Both the position numbers and the translations under genes were made by a program. From Takakia lepidozioides (lineage: Eukaryota > Streptophyta > Takakiopsida > Takakiales > Takakiaceae): DNA of 64,000 nucleotides. Below, in pieces: positions 25,101 to 36,717 of this stretch; the stretch's first letter is position 1; each line of letters opens with the position of its first letter. The DNA is taken from NCBI GenBank assembly GCA_030704615.1, contig CM060732.1, forward strand, positions 2,108,001 to 2,172,000, written 5' to 3'. The notes under the pieces are model-generated. The model had not been told where the DNA came from, searched no databases, and saw only the letters and a list, made by a program, of their open reading frames with translations.

Positions 25101-26243
25101 ATTGTGTGAACAGCGAAGGGGGATCGTCCGGGAGAGATGGTAAATTTGCCTTCTTCTTCCTCTTCTTGGTGGTTCTCGGATGGAGTTGTGTAGGTCGCTC
25201 GAACTCATATGTAGGGGCCTGATTTTTTAAGCTTCTTAGTTCCTTCTGGATGTGTTGTTCGCAGACTCGTTTGTTTGAAGCTGTTTGTCTCGTCCGAGTG
25301 CATCCACCAACGACTCCGGCCGGCATTTCGGAGTTCGCCATCACTCATGGGGGCAAGTTCATAGACGACAGGACAGATCCTCCAACGGATGACATGCACC
25401 ACAACTACGTCGACAACAACGTCTGCTTGCGAAGGGGGAATGGGGTTCCTTGGAGAGGGGCGAGGGAGAGGAGCCCGGCTTTCATTCAAACGATTGTGGA
25501 GTGCTGCACCTACACAGACGCCAGAGTTCTGGATTTGTCAATGGGCACAGGTTCGTCTCTTCAACATTCGGATTTCATGAGGTTTGATTCAGCTTGCACT
25601 TTCAGTACTTCCCACCGTTCCATATGTGTCTTCAATGTCTGCTTCCTTCATTCTATTCCACTGCAGGTGCTTCGTACCACGCTTGCAAGGCCAGTGCCCG
25701 ACATCTCTTTGGGATTGAAGGGGATGCTGAGATTTACAAGAACCTCCTGATGGGTTTGGGTGGACACACTTCTCAAGTCCTTCCGAAGCCCCGTCCCGTT
25801 GATATTGATACAGAAGAGACTTCCGACAAGGAGCTGGACTCCGACTTTGCCTGTGAGTAAGTTCAACCTGTGGATGCTTGCATTGTTGTTTCAATATCGA
25901 GAATCACTCTTCTTGAGGCAAAGTTCACATGGCAGACATCCTCTTCGTTGGACTTGTGTATTGCATATTGTGTTCTGAATGGGTTTTTGTCGACATGTGC
26001 AGGAGTCCGCGTGCTTCCACTTGCCCTCCAGGGCTATCACACCTATTTGGACTTCTTTCCAGTCCTCCTCGGTCTTGCGTGCTACCTGTCTATGCGGAGG
26101 CACTCGCAACAAGCATGACCGTTCATGGCACTCGGAGTCCACCCATCGACGGCCGTGGTAGAAGACGTGGTGCTGGGGCCAGAATCTTTGTGGATGACAT
26201 AGCACAGGAGGTCAAGACTGATTCTGATGACTGTGACACTTGA
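19106..26243 (+). pseudogene. ParB-like plus DNA N6/N4-methyltransferase-like element gene (copy B)
   Basis: Exons I can place: 19106..19414 (acidic), 22166..about 22757 (ParB-like block), 22855..23047, about 23160..23587, 23707..23930, about 24078..24728, 24813..about 24962, about 25015..25137, 25265..25550, 25667..25856 and 26003..26243. The last three join perfectly in frame and give DLSMGTG followed by FGIEGDAEIY, the SAM-binding motif I and acidic motif II of beta-class DNA methyltransferases. Before them GVLVLIQSADVH resembles the strand after the catalytic motif. The catalytic DPPY position reads LDIPDG. Lesions: 2 nt lost near 22590; 13 nt lost near 23159 compared with copy A; TGA at 23263; and frame mismatch at the junctions near 24078, 25015 and 25265. 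A basic, Gly/Lys/Arg-rich linker lies near 24380..24560. Confidence 0.65.
19545..22073. repeat. Palindromic satellite inside intron 1 of copy B (about 22 units)
   Basis: Units of about 116 bp fill most of the intron (19415..22165). Each has the arm CTCAAACAGTGTGCG, a short centre (TTGA, TCAA or TTGC) and the complementary arm. Spacers are conserved as well (CATCTGAAAATCGGCCACAT). Several adjacent units between 20580 and 21620 are nearly identical, so expansion was recent. Peptides such as VCVNAHCLSS in every unit are repeat artefacts. Confidence 0.92.
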
Positions 26244-26867
26244 TATGAAGTTTGCTTTTGGTTTTATTCGGGGCCAAATTTGAAATGGGATGGTTGTGTG
26301 TCCTTGTTGTCCTGTTTGCAATGTGTGCGTGGAATGCACATTAATGGGAACAAACTATTGTTGGAGATGGGGGTTGCATGGACTGCCCGGATTGTTCCTT
26401 CAATCTATTTAGTGTTCTCTGGACCTCACAGACTTGAGTGCATTGCAAAAACAAACAAACGACTTTGGTTCGTGTACAGCATTCCCGCATCATTTGGTCG
26501 TTGGTCTCCAAACCATTCCTGCTAGAAGAATGGTTGGTGAATCCATCACGGTGAAGTCCACCTCATCGAAGAGCTGTGAGGCATTCTCAAATCTAATGAG
26601 CATCCATGATGCTCCCGCACATACCTGGCATGTTCGCAAGGGTGGTGAGTAAGAAAAGATTTCGCAGGGTTCCGCTTTAGATCATGTCAGTGTGCACCTC
26701 CTCACGACGTACCCACATAAACTTGTGAGGGCTTGGTATGTTGATAACGTCTGCATGGATGCAATGGATATAATGGATGTAACATATCCACTCTGCATTC
26801 CCGGGAAATGGCTGATCAACCCGCGAAAATAGGTGACACCCGCGGAAATAGGCCCTGTATGTATGCT

Positions 26868-26950
26868 GACGTGGCGTGAGCCTGTGCTGGGCTCACGGTT
26901 TCTTGGGCTCACAGGCTCACGCCTCCAGGCTCATAGAATAGCACCCCCCC
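26868..26950. repeat. Right terminal region of copy B
   Basis: GTGAGCC/GGCTCAC motifs are repeated four or more times (GGCGTGAGCC, GGGCTCACGG, ACAGGCTCACGC). A run of seven C then meets the duplicated target 9-mer at 26951..26959. Confidence 0.75.
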
Positions 26951-28508
26951 TCCTCAAGGTATCCTTCTCTTGACATTGATATCTCGATGACCAGGGGTTG
27001 GCTCCCTTGTCTTTGATATGACTCAGTTAGGGTTTTATGAAAACAATCATCATCCTAGCACTGCTCCACCTGTATGTTTGTTTCATTTTACACATCCTTC
27101 TGGGTATTGTTCAAATCTTCTTGGCTGTCAGTAGCCTGAACCTCTGTGCATTCCTCCTCTTCTTGTTGTACCAAGTCCACACAGTTCATATTGGTCACCA
27201 TTTCTCTTCTCACCTGAGTTATAATCTCAGTGATGTAGGTTGATGACTGTCCATCTGCATCCATTGGAAAGTGTCTGCCCTTTTGCTGATCAATTTCCCT
27301 CGTGCATGATCTTTCTTCCTTCAACATGCTCAGCCTGTCTTCCAGCACTTCGCAAAAGATAAGCTCCTTCTTACTTCGCTTTCTGGCTCTACTCTGTATT
27401 TTTCCTTTGATGATGACATCTGCAATCCCTTCATGAAATGTCATGTCTTGAGCTTGATCCCAGTTTGTAATCTCCCACCTTTCATCACTGATGTTCTCCT
27501 CTTTGCATGGATTGCTCTGTGCAGAGCCTTCTTGTACTGTTGTCATCTTTGCATGCAGCATCTTTTCATCATCATTGACTTGGATTACTTCAGACCCCTT
27601 CAGTGCTTTCAGGGAAAGTGCCCTTGTCAGCTCCTTCTTTGCAGCTATTTCTGGATGTACTCTGTTGTCTTGTCTTTGACTCATGGACTCACGACTTTTT
27701 ACTGGGAAGTAAACCTTCCACAGCAAATTCCCTCCGAGATGGAGCATTCTACATATTTTTTCAACATCTCTAACTACTATACATGTGGCTCTCACAGTCT
27801 TTTGTATGCCCCTCTCTATACCCCCGTCAGTCATCATGGTCTGAAAAGCATTGGTCATCTTTTCTGTTGCCCACCCTACCATCATTAGAAATAAGACCAC
27901 TACCTTACTCAGGCTATGTTCTACCCATAACTTGAACTGTCTTTTTTATTTTATTTTTACAATGGCAGTAGTTCGGATTTGCTGGTCCATCCTTGCTTTT
28001 CTTCTCTCAGCAGTAGTTACCAGATCCAAGTGTGTCCCAATTTTCCCATCTTCTTGTTCTATCTTGACTTGGTTAACACCTGGAAAAAGCTGGAACCTGA
28101 CTTTTTGCTGTGATGCCCTATCACCTGGACCTACTCCTGGGTGAATGGTCTTAGACTGTTCATGACTTGTATCACTGTCACAGTGGTGACACTTGGTTTG
28201 TTCTACACTGTCAACATGAAGACCCTTGTTTTGCATAAAACCAAAGGTATAATCTTTTGTCATATCTGTACCTTTGACTTTCCACTTTGTGACCACTTGA
28301 GAGGATCCATATTGGTATCCACCCAAAACTTTCTACCGAAGAGTTCTCTTCTGTAGTTCCCCAATGCCCAAACAAACGCCCCGTAATGTACTTCTTCCAC
28401 AAATTTCTCTTTTGCCCTTATCAAGGTCTTTGCAATGTTTGAGATTACCTCTACGCCTTCTTCTCCAGATTGTGTCAGTGTTGCAGAGACTTCTTCACCA
28501 TCTAAGTT
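26951..28508 (-). pseudogene. Ty3-type element, region downstream of RNase H
   Basis: Same strand as the RNase H at 28509..29095. A block near 28405..28290 reads FVWALGNYRRELFGRKF and then a WVDTN/PLKW-like end, which resembles a second, diverged RNase H tether. A 270-codon open frame (27900..27088) is charged and mostly helical; I do not recognise it. Several stops separate these parts. Copy B is inserted at the left end. Confidence 0.45.
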
Positions 28509-29095
28509 TTACGTTAGAACCCATACATCTTCCCTTGCTACCCTAGGGTCCACATTATGAACTTGTATTTTTTCTTTTGCCATGTTGATCTCACATTGTT
28601 CTTCTCCACTAGCCTCTCCCACTGGGTAGCAACTTAAAGCATCTACATTAGCATGCTTCACTCCTGGTCTATGCACAATTTTGAAATCATAGTCTTGTAA
28701 CATCATGATCCATCTGCCTCTTCTTCCATAGGCATCACTGACTGTAGCTAACCATTCTAGAGGCTTATGATCAGTTCTTACCGTGAAGGGTGTTCCATAG
28801 AGATACTGTCGGAAGTGCAGGATGCCCCACACTAGTGCATAGCACTCGCCCTCCATGGGATGATATCTCTTTTGAACATCTGTCAATGCCTTACTTGCGT
28901 ACACTATGACATATTCTTTACAATGATCCTTCTGTGATAATATTGCCCCTACACCCTTAGTGCTCCAATCCACATCTAGTATGAATTGTTTTGTGAAATC
29001 GGGCCTTACCAGTATAGGTGCTTGCTACAACTTAAGAATCAGTGCCTCAAAGGCATTCTGAGCTTCAGCATTCCAGACAAATGTCTGCTCCTTCT
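28509..29095 (-). pseudogene. Ty3-type reverse transcriptase end and RNase H
   Basis: On the minus strand: TFVWNAEAQNAFEAL, then DWSTKGVGAILSQ, KRYHPMEGECYALVW, VRTDHKPLEWL and a Cys replacing Arg in the usual DALSR motif. These are the Ty3 RNase H landmarks in order. One stop lies just before the open part (about 29030). It is truncated at 29095 where the MULE fragment begins. Confidence 0.8.
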
Positions 29096-29099
29096 TTGT

Positions 29100-31320
29100 C
29101 AGTGCTCAGAGTATGAAAACATGTCCAGGAGGGAGACAGACTCGCTAGATTTCATTCCAATGTAGGTAGTCTTCCACTGACTGCCACTGCAGATGACGAT
29201 GGGTTTGCAGTTGTTCATGAAGATGAGCTGGTTACAGTGTTCCCTCTGGAGATGGGTTCTCTGCTTGTTCAAAAAGAAGTGTATGACGAGGATGGGAATT
29301 TGGATTCTGGGCACTTGCAGAAACCATTGCATGGCGAGTGTGGGAGGAAGTGAAGAGTCCTTCCAGGCACTGAGCGAGGCCTGGGTGCAAGAGCGAGCTC
29401 CGGTTTGTTGACTAGGAGTCCCTTCAGGTGCAGCGAGTTCAATATGTGCCAGCAGAGTTTGACGGGGACATTTTGTTTGAGCTCAACCCTCCCACGTCTT
29501 CAAGTGGATTTGCTGGGCTTCTGCAGGGCGTTGACAAGAAACATGACGGACATCCTTGGTGCAGGACAAAAACATCGAACATCCACAACGACATTGGGTT
29601 GAAATTTCGAAGGTCGGTTTGCGTTGGACATTGCAAGTGTCTGAATTCTTCTTGCCCTCGCCTGAGGAACAGCTCTAAACCAAACGAGAGTGAGTGGGAA
29701 GGGGTGCCCCTGAATCCTTTCACACCAGGGCTTGCCCCTCCCAAGAGCAATACTTTTGTGTGCAGGTTCTGCAAACTTGCCCTATCATGTGTTTTTGTGT
29801 GTCACACTCGAATGTACCAGGTGGCACACCGATGCAACACAATGACTCGTGCTTGCATCCGTATGGGCACACACGAGCATCCTGTGTCGAAGGGAAGTTG
29901 CAGGGATAACGTTGACATCGGTAGAAATCTTTTTAAGCAGGAATTCCATAATACCCCTTGTGCAACGCCTTCTGCTATAGCGCTTGCAGCTAGCAAGGCA
30001 TTCCTGGAAAAACACATACTGGGTGAAGGGGATGCGTCACAACCAATGCTGGATGCAGATTCGCTTGATGCAGTGATGGACCATTTCTCCATATTGAGCT
30101 CTCCCAATATTCGGAACCAAGTGAATGCACTTATAATGGGCACTGGCAGTGCTGGATTCATGGACAACATCATGGACCTAAAACGGAGGAGTCGGTATGA
30201 ATTCATTCAAAACAGTATCTTCCCTAGCCAGGGCTCGTCCAAGGTGTATTTGTTTAAGATGTCCACAGTGGGCGAAGACAGTGGTGTGAGCATCGTCCGC
30301 CGAATGCAACCTGGAGGAGATTTGGTAAAATGTTGGTTGATGTTTGATCACTGCAAACGGGTGAAAGGTTGGACAACCATGGCGTGCCATGTGTACGATC
30401 CAGTGTACCAACTTGTGCTTTCCATAGCAATTTGTGATATGCAGTCAGAGGACACTGAATCCCAAATGCTCATGTGGAATTCTCTCCTGGCCATCATGCA
30501 ACGCAATGGAATGCAAAACACCAATTTTGCGGGGTTCATGGCTGAAAGTGCACAGGCAAATTTCAATGCAGTGCGGCGTGTCTTTGGTTCGGGGGATCCT
30601 AAGGTCCCAATGGAAAATAGGGAGCGCACATGCCTCTTCCATTGGAGTCAATCTCTAGCACGTCATACAAAGCGTTGCATTCGACCTGACCTTCAGCTGG
30701 AGCATAGAAGGCTCTGCCTCAAGTGAAAAAATCCAACCTCAATGGAAGAAGCTGAGAACAGTTACCAAGCAATCCGGGCTTGGTGGTTCTCCTCTGGTAC
30801 TGCTACAGGGATCCAGCTGAAGGAGTTGGAGGACTGGTTGGTTTTCTGGCACTTCAGGTACAGACAGTGGGGAGCTTTCATGATGACGGTAAGCCTCTTC
30901 AATCCCAGAATTACAAATTTCACTTTGCGTCTTGCCTGTTCCTTTGGGGTTGTTGGATATGCACTTGCAATTCCTCTTCCATTTCCGTTCGTTCCTCACC
31001 TTTGCATGCATTGCCTCCTGCAGGACAAGTCCTTGGAGGACTTGGCCGACATGCCTTCGTGTAATTTGGCGGAGACAGTTCACAACGCCTGGATGCAGTA
31101 GTCTACCAAAGCAGGACGTGACTTATATGTTGCCACTGCAGATGACATGGTGCGGGCACTTACCCAACAAACCAGATACCGCAATTTTCTGATGGGACGG
31201 GACGGAGGCAAGGGCCCTGATACGACTTTGTTGATGCTAAGGGCTGCGAGCAGGTCCGGAGACCCATCCAAGATGGGGAGAGCTCTGAACAGGTGCACTG
31301 AAGGGTCCCCTTTGCAATCC
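29100..31320 (+). pseudogene. MULE transposase fragment (copy D), DDE core without SWIM finger
   Basis: It is homologous to 18150..15700 (minus) of copy B. The 432-codon open frame 29428..30726 covers the Cys/His cluster (HPWC at residue 42, CVGHC at 65, CRFC at 112, then a His/Cys tail to 158) and the DDE core. The first acid is D307 (MFDHCK). The second is E373, where copies B and E have Asp (MADSAQAN, MADNAQAN). CxxH is C402/H405. A TAG interrupts the frame just upstream (about 29415) and another follows near 31099. It ends abruptly at about 31320, where integrase sequence begins, so a rearrangement breakpoint lies there. The SWIM exon and both element ends are absent. Confidence 0.75.
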
Positions 31321-31322
31321 AG

Positions 31323-32504
31323 GGTCCCCCAATTAACCCACCAGCCAAGAATACACAGAACAGGTACATAATTACAGCCACTGATTATACTACAAAGTGG
31401 GTGGAAGCTAAAGCTTTGAGGGACAACACAACCAAGTCCACAGCAAGGTTCCTGTATGAGAACATACTTACACGATTTGGCTGTCCCATGGAATTTATCA
31501 GTGATCAGGGAAGTCACTTCATTAATGAGACCATTGAACTATTGACTAAAGAGTTCATGATTGTGCATAGGAAGAGTACAACATATTACCCACAGGGTAA
31601 TGGGCAGGCAGAGGCTACCAACAAAATACTATGTACTATCTTGGCTAAGATAGTCAATGCAAACAGAACGGATTGGGATACAAAGCTGCTGACAGCTTTG
31701 TGGTCATACAGAACTTCATATAAAGTCACCACTAAGTATACACCATTCCAATTAGTTTATGGTATGGAAGCTTTACTTCCAGTGGAATTCCTGTTACCTA
31801 CCATGAGAACGGAATGAGGAAAGATAATGGAATTGCAAGATTCAATTAAGGTCAGGAAACATGAATTATACCATGTGGAAGAAGTACGTGCTGATGCAGC
31901 TGATAACATGACCAGAATTCAGATGAAGAGAAAGGAACAGTTTGATGAAGGCAAGTTAAAGACTTTTAAGACGGGAGATTTGGTTCTCTGGTTGCAAAAG
32001 AAGGGAAAGATTAAAGCTTCTAAGCTTAAATCACCATGGAAAGGACCTTATGTCATACAGAAGATGTATGATAACAACACCGCCATGTTACAAACCATTA
32101 ACAAAGAGATGCTGGGAAGAGTCAATGCCAATAAGTTGAAGGGGTACAGTGGTATCCATGACAAACCATTGCAGCATGATTTGCATGTTGAAACGCAGAA
32201 GCAGTCACGGGCTGCGCCAGTGATACCAACGGAATATGGAGCACTTGTCGCTAGGCCAAGCGTATATGACCAGGGCGGACAGTACAAGCGCGACACAGCC
32301 TATCACAGCCCATCACGGCGCGACACAGCCTATCACAACCTACCACAGCATGTCACAGCCTATCACAGCTTACCACAGTGCGACACAGCCTATCACAGCG
32401 TACCACAGTATGACACAGCCTGTCACAGCTCGACACAGCCTACTGGGGTTACACAATCCATAGGATTAGTGACAGGTGGACGTGGGTTAACATCCGGAGA
32501 GTGA
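31323..32504 (+). pseudogene. Ty3-type integrase core and C-terminal domain
   Basis: One frame runs through the whole interval with a single TGA at 31815..31817. The catalytic core has all three acids: ATDYTTKW, ISDQGSHF and QAEATNK, the DD35E layout. YYPQGNGQAE is the typical Ty3 box. Downstream, FKTGDLVLWLQ and SPWKGPYVI form the GPY/F module. The core starts abruptly at the junction with the MULE fragment, so the upstream pol is missing. The frame continues into the CACAG repeats, whose translation gives the repeated DTAYHS. Confidence 0.85.
32289..32443 (+). repeat. CACAGCC-type short tandem repeat after the integrase
   Basis: Irregular units of 10-20 bp built on GACACAGCC, TATCACAGC and ACCACAG. 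The same motif family recurs in the LTRs of this element (36857..37132, 59123..59412) and at 58148..58263. Confidence 0.8.
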
Positions 32505-32576
32505 CCGGCGGAAAAGTGGACGGAGGCACGTTTAAAAATAGACACGTGGACGCCAGGGCAAGACACACAGCCGGAC

Positions 32577-35500
32577 ATGGAGTGGAAAGCCAAGTGTCAT
32601 CAAGGAAGAAGACAAAATTGGCCGTCAAAGTACCTACCCGGCACATTAACTTATTATGGGCCCATTAATGCATACAGGGAAAGGGTAACGGAACCCTTTA
32701 AAAGTACCGAAAAGCGAAATCCATGTCACATGTGTTATCCTAGTGGACAGTCCAGAGTGGAAAATCCATGGAAGGAAATTAAATCTAAAATCCAGTCACA
32801 GCAGTTACAGCCAATCATAAGCCAGAAGCAAGATCAAGAAATTGGAGGGATTTTAAGCGCAAGAGTCGGCGTCGTTCCAAGTAACGGGCGTCTAGATGGG
32901 ACAGACCATCAATGCTATAGCTTTGAAGCTATGGAGGAACTAACAGACTATACGCTCGCGATACTACTAACGCAGTGGCACGGGGATAGAAGAACAGAGA
33001 GTATCTTTTCTCTTAATCGATGCTTGCAAGCCCCGCAGGCTTACAAGAAATTACCCATAGCATTTTGTGGCAACCATACGTTTATGTTTTGTGCCCTGCA
33101 GGCATTTCTTCAATTGTTACAGCCAAAACCTTTCTGTGGGTCTAGAATGAAGAGAGTGAGAGGAATGGAAGAAATCAGGGTGAAGAGCACCACAATCCTG
33201 CAGAAACAAACGATTGCTACTCCACAGGCGGTACAGTTACTGAAGAGTTGCGATTAGAAGGATTGCAAAGCAAAGATTGGACATTGCACCATAGGCAGTA
33301 CATGTTACAATTCTTGCAGAACTTTGAGCCTAGGACAGGAGCAACAACGGTGAAGGGAGTTGAATTAGAAGTTACTCCCCTATACCTACAGCAATTGTTT
33401 GAATTGCCATCAGGTCAGGTGCATGTGGAGGAGCACAGGGCAAGACTGCAAATAAGGGACTTATTCCAAGAAGGGAGTTTCTTTAAAACTCAGGGTTATG
33501 CTTGTACCAAGGCCGTGTACCCAGGGCTAAGGGAGGTAGGCCAGGTATTGAACGTTCTGTTTGCCATGAAACAGAACCAATAGTATTTGAGCAGATCCTT
33601 CACAGAGGAAATACTCAAAGCCCTGAGAGGAGAAGAGGTAGCATGGGCGGACATAATGTACAATGGACTGGTAGAGGAGATGAAGAGATTATAAGACACT
33701 GCCGCAAAGTCTCCTATCATAGTGTCTGGGCCAATCATTGCACAAATTATTCTAGACTCGTGCATACTTGATGCGAGAGAAAGGAAGGAGATGGGAGTGT
33801 TTGAGACAGCAACCACTGCCATAGAAGAGCAAGGTTCTTCACATGGTGAAGGGGGATTGGCAGAGCATCAACAGCCTAAGAGGCAGAGGAAAGGGATCAC
33901 ATTAGAAGCAGAACCATTGGCTACAAGACAGACAGAGGAAGAAGTTACTCATACTCTTGTGCAAGAGGGGGCATAGCACAGAGAGATGTGGGTACAAACA
34001 ACGCAACCTGTGGAGAGAGAACAAGAGGTTACTTCAGTATCACAGCCATCACAGCCAGATGATCGGCTTGTCACAGAGTTACCCAAGTTGTCTATGCAGT
34101 TCCACCGCAAATAATTGATTTGGAGAAAGAAGGGTTAGATATCCCCACTATAGAATAGGTGGTGGCAGAAATTGAGAAGGGGGACCTTCTCTATGAAAAT
34201 TCTGGCTTGGTCAGGGAAACAATGATTCCAGAGGTGCAGCGGTTGTCCAGGGGAAACCCTGTTGTGCATATAATACCCACATCTGTGACGGAGGTACCAC
34301 AGGTAGAATGTCAAGACACTGCAACACCTGTGACGGATGAAGTGGTTCAGGAAGAAAATCTGGTGGGGCAATGGCCTGAATGGTTCGTGAGGCATCACAA
34401 TGTTGAGGATCATGGAGAACAACAGCAAGCTCACCATGATGACCCTCAACAGGCCATGCTTATGCGTTCAAGCAGGACACTTAATTTGTTAGGCACTTAT
34501 GTCAAATCCCATGTTCCAACTACCCAATTGGCAGCTTTAAGGGAGGAACTCAGGAAGGAGTTTGAGGCTCGACTTGCCACTGAGTGTGCAAACAAGGTCA
34601 ATGAGGAGGTCACTTTCAAGATACATCAAGACTTAGAGAGTACAGAAGCTGCTTTGCAATTGGCCAAGGAACAATTGATTGAGGCAGGCCTCGCGCAAGA
34701 CCAGTTGCACGAAGCACATAAGCAACAGCTATACCAAATGCAGGTGAAGCATGAAACCAAGTTGCAAGAAGTGAATGCACTACATATGGAGTTGCAGACA
34801 GTGCATGACAGGATGGCCATACAATGTGCTACACTCACAACTACACTTGAGCAAACTACATTAGAAGTTAATAGCCAAGCGGAAAGATGGATAAAGGCAC
34901 AGGCAGATAATGTCGAGCAGACAAAACTCATTATTGATATGAAGAATACAATCTGTCGCAATGAGAATACTTTCAAGCAATACAGGCAGGTTGAAGCTGA
35001 CCAAGAGAGGTACATCCTGGAGTTGCAACAAACGCTAATGGTAAATAGAAATGAACTCTCTATGGCTAACAAGGCTTGGAAGGAAGCCAATAATCTGGCT
35101 GCTGCATATGCGAATTTGGTTGAACCTCATGCGAAGCGCATGGAGGCTTTACAGTAGCAGATAGATGTGTACAGGCTCACAGAGGAGCAAACTCTTAGGG
35201 GTGCCACAAGCAACTTGGTGGATAACCACCTTATGCAGGTCTGGTTAGCACAAGGGCCGGTGGAAGGCAAAGCACCACGAAAGCTCACCCAAAGCGAGAT
35301 GAATGAGCTCAGACTGCAAGTGCAGAACATTGCCACAACTACTATAGACAATGTCTATAGTAGGATAGCGGAGCTACAAGAGGATGTAGACGGCCTGCAG
35401 ACTCAGGTGGAGGACCTGACATCAAATATTGACAAGAGAGTCTTTGTACCTGAGGAGCAGCTAATGGCTTCTTATTTACAAGCCAGAACTTTGGCTTTTC

Positions 35501-36696
35501 AGTCTTCTTCGCAGGGGTTGCAGGAGATGCCAGTGGTACAAGAGCCAGTGCTACCAAGACCACAACAAGTGACTGTGCCAGTAGCTGACCCAATTGTTAC
35601 TACAGCCACAGCACAGCCGCCACAACCTGAGGTATGGGGGGATGCTGCTTTCAACCCACCTAAAACTCCTGCTGCACGGGAGTACAGTCGGGCTATGATA
35701 ATGCCCTTCAACCAAATTCCAATTGTGTTGGATTTGGCTTGGAAGGAATTTAGTCCTCCGCAGTCGTTGGCACATTACTACCAAATCATGCGCATTTGGC
35801 TGCCAGTGGCAACTAGGACTAAGGTTCTTCCGAACAATCGACCCATTGAGGATCATCACTTTGCAAGGTACTGGCATGAGGCAAGTACCATGTTGAAGGA
35901 ATTAATTGCCTTCCAAATTGTACATGGATTCATTTATACCAAGACCAAGGAGGTAGCAAGTATTGTCATGGGCTGCGGGTTATACTATGCTGCTTGTTTT
36001 CTGGCACGTTATCACATTGAGCAGCAGAAAATGCAATCGCGATTTCTGAGTTATTCCAGTGGGGATCATTGGGTCTTACCTTCAGTGCCACCTCATATGT
36101 ACCTCTATGATGCAAAGGTGATGATGCAAAAGGATTCCCAACTTCGTTCATGGTTTCATGCGGCCTGGAACAATTTGTCAACACAGAAATTTGGACCTGA
36201 CGATATTTTCTTTAAATGACATGAGGCATGGAAATACTTGCACAATTCACAAGTCATTGGCACACCACTCACCTTTACAGACAAGGAGTTCAGGGTCTTC
36301 ACCAATTTTGCCATTCAACGCTTACAACAAGTTTTGCAGTTTAAACTTCCAGACATGGTGGGACAACATTGTATGCCCCAGAGAATTCCAGTTAGAGTTC
36401 GACTGTTAAAACACCTCAGGGGGGACGAGGATTCTGATACTACTGTTTCTTCAGCGGACTCTTTTGACATGGCAGAGGACTATGCAATTCAGATGGCAGA
36501 GAAGAAGCGACGGGGGTCTCCTATGCCTGAGCGATTACCTCGATATCAGCCAAAGGAGGGACTGACATTTCCAGGTAGTGTTCAATCATCTCCGTCAACC
36601 AGTGAAATGACTCGAGCTTGCACAAGGAGTCCTTCAAGAGACTCTAACCGTCAGAAGGGTGCTTGCTCACAAAGGTTTCCAAATCCTAAACAGTAA
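32577..36696 (+). pseudogene. Long coiled-coil ORF downstream of integrase, copy 1
   Basis: Successive open parts (32577..33257, 33248..33583, 33722..33976, 34159..35157, 35167..36219, 36238..36696) are separated by single stops or shifts and match the second copy at 53964..58050. The N-terminal third is globular (FEPRTGA, LFELPSGQVHVEEH). The middle, 34500..35500, is Gln/Glu/Leu-rich with heptads and should be a coiled coil. The C-terminal third is again globular (MIMPFNQIPIV, YAACFLARYHIEQQ), with a basic Ser/Arg/Pro end. It lies between integrase and the 3' LTR, the place of an env-like or extra ORF, but I see no signal peptide or membrane anchor. Function unknown. Confidence 0.6.
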
Positions 36697-36717
36697 ACCG
36701 TGAGGACACGGCTTTTT

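Larger units (their letters stand above)
14199..26950. mobile_element. Complete 12.75-kb two-gene MULE-like transposon (copy B)
   Basis: The left end starts CAGCGTAGCTACGG, shared with copies A and C; the right end, read inward, is GGGGGGGTGCTATTCTATGAGCC. The two ends align as GCTA, five variable bases, TGAGCC, each GCTA being 7-8 nt from the end. Both subterminal regions are rich in GTGAGCC motifs. A perfect 9-bp direct repeat flanks it. Inside are a transposase gene on the minus strand (14620..18150) and a methyltransferase-like gene on the plus strand (19106..26243), transcribed away from each other. Both carry lesions, so this copy is probably not autonomous now. Confidence 0.85.

Noticed and set aside
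14190-26959. Copies A and B as two separate transposons that happen to sit side by side (a MULE and a methyltransferase element)
   Set aside because: Both copies share the same intergenic region and order, and a single 9-bp duplication encloses both genes in copy B.
32577-36696. Envelope gene of an endogenous-retrovirus-like element
   Set aside because: No signal peptide, membrane anchor or cleavage site; the sequence is a long soluble-looking coiled coil.
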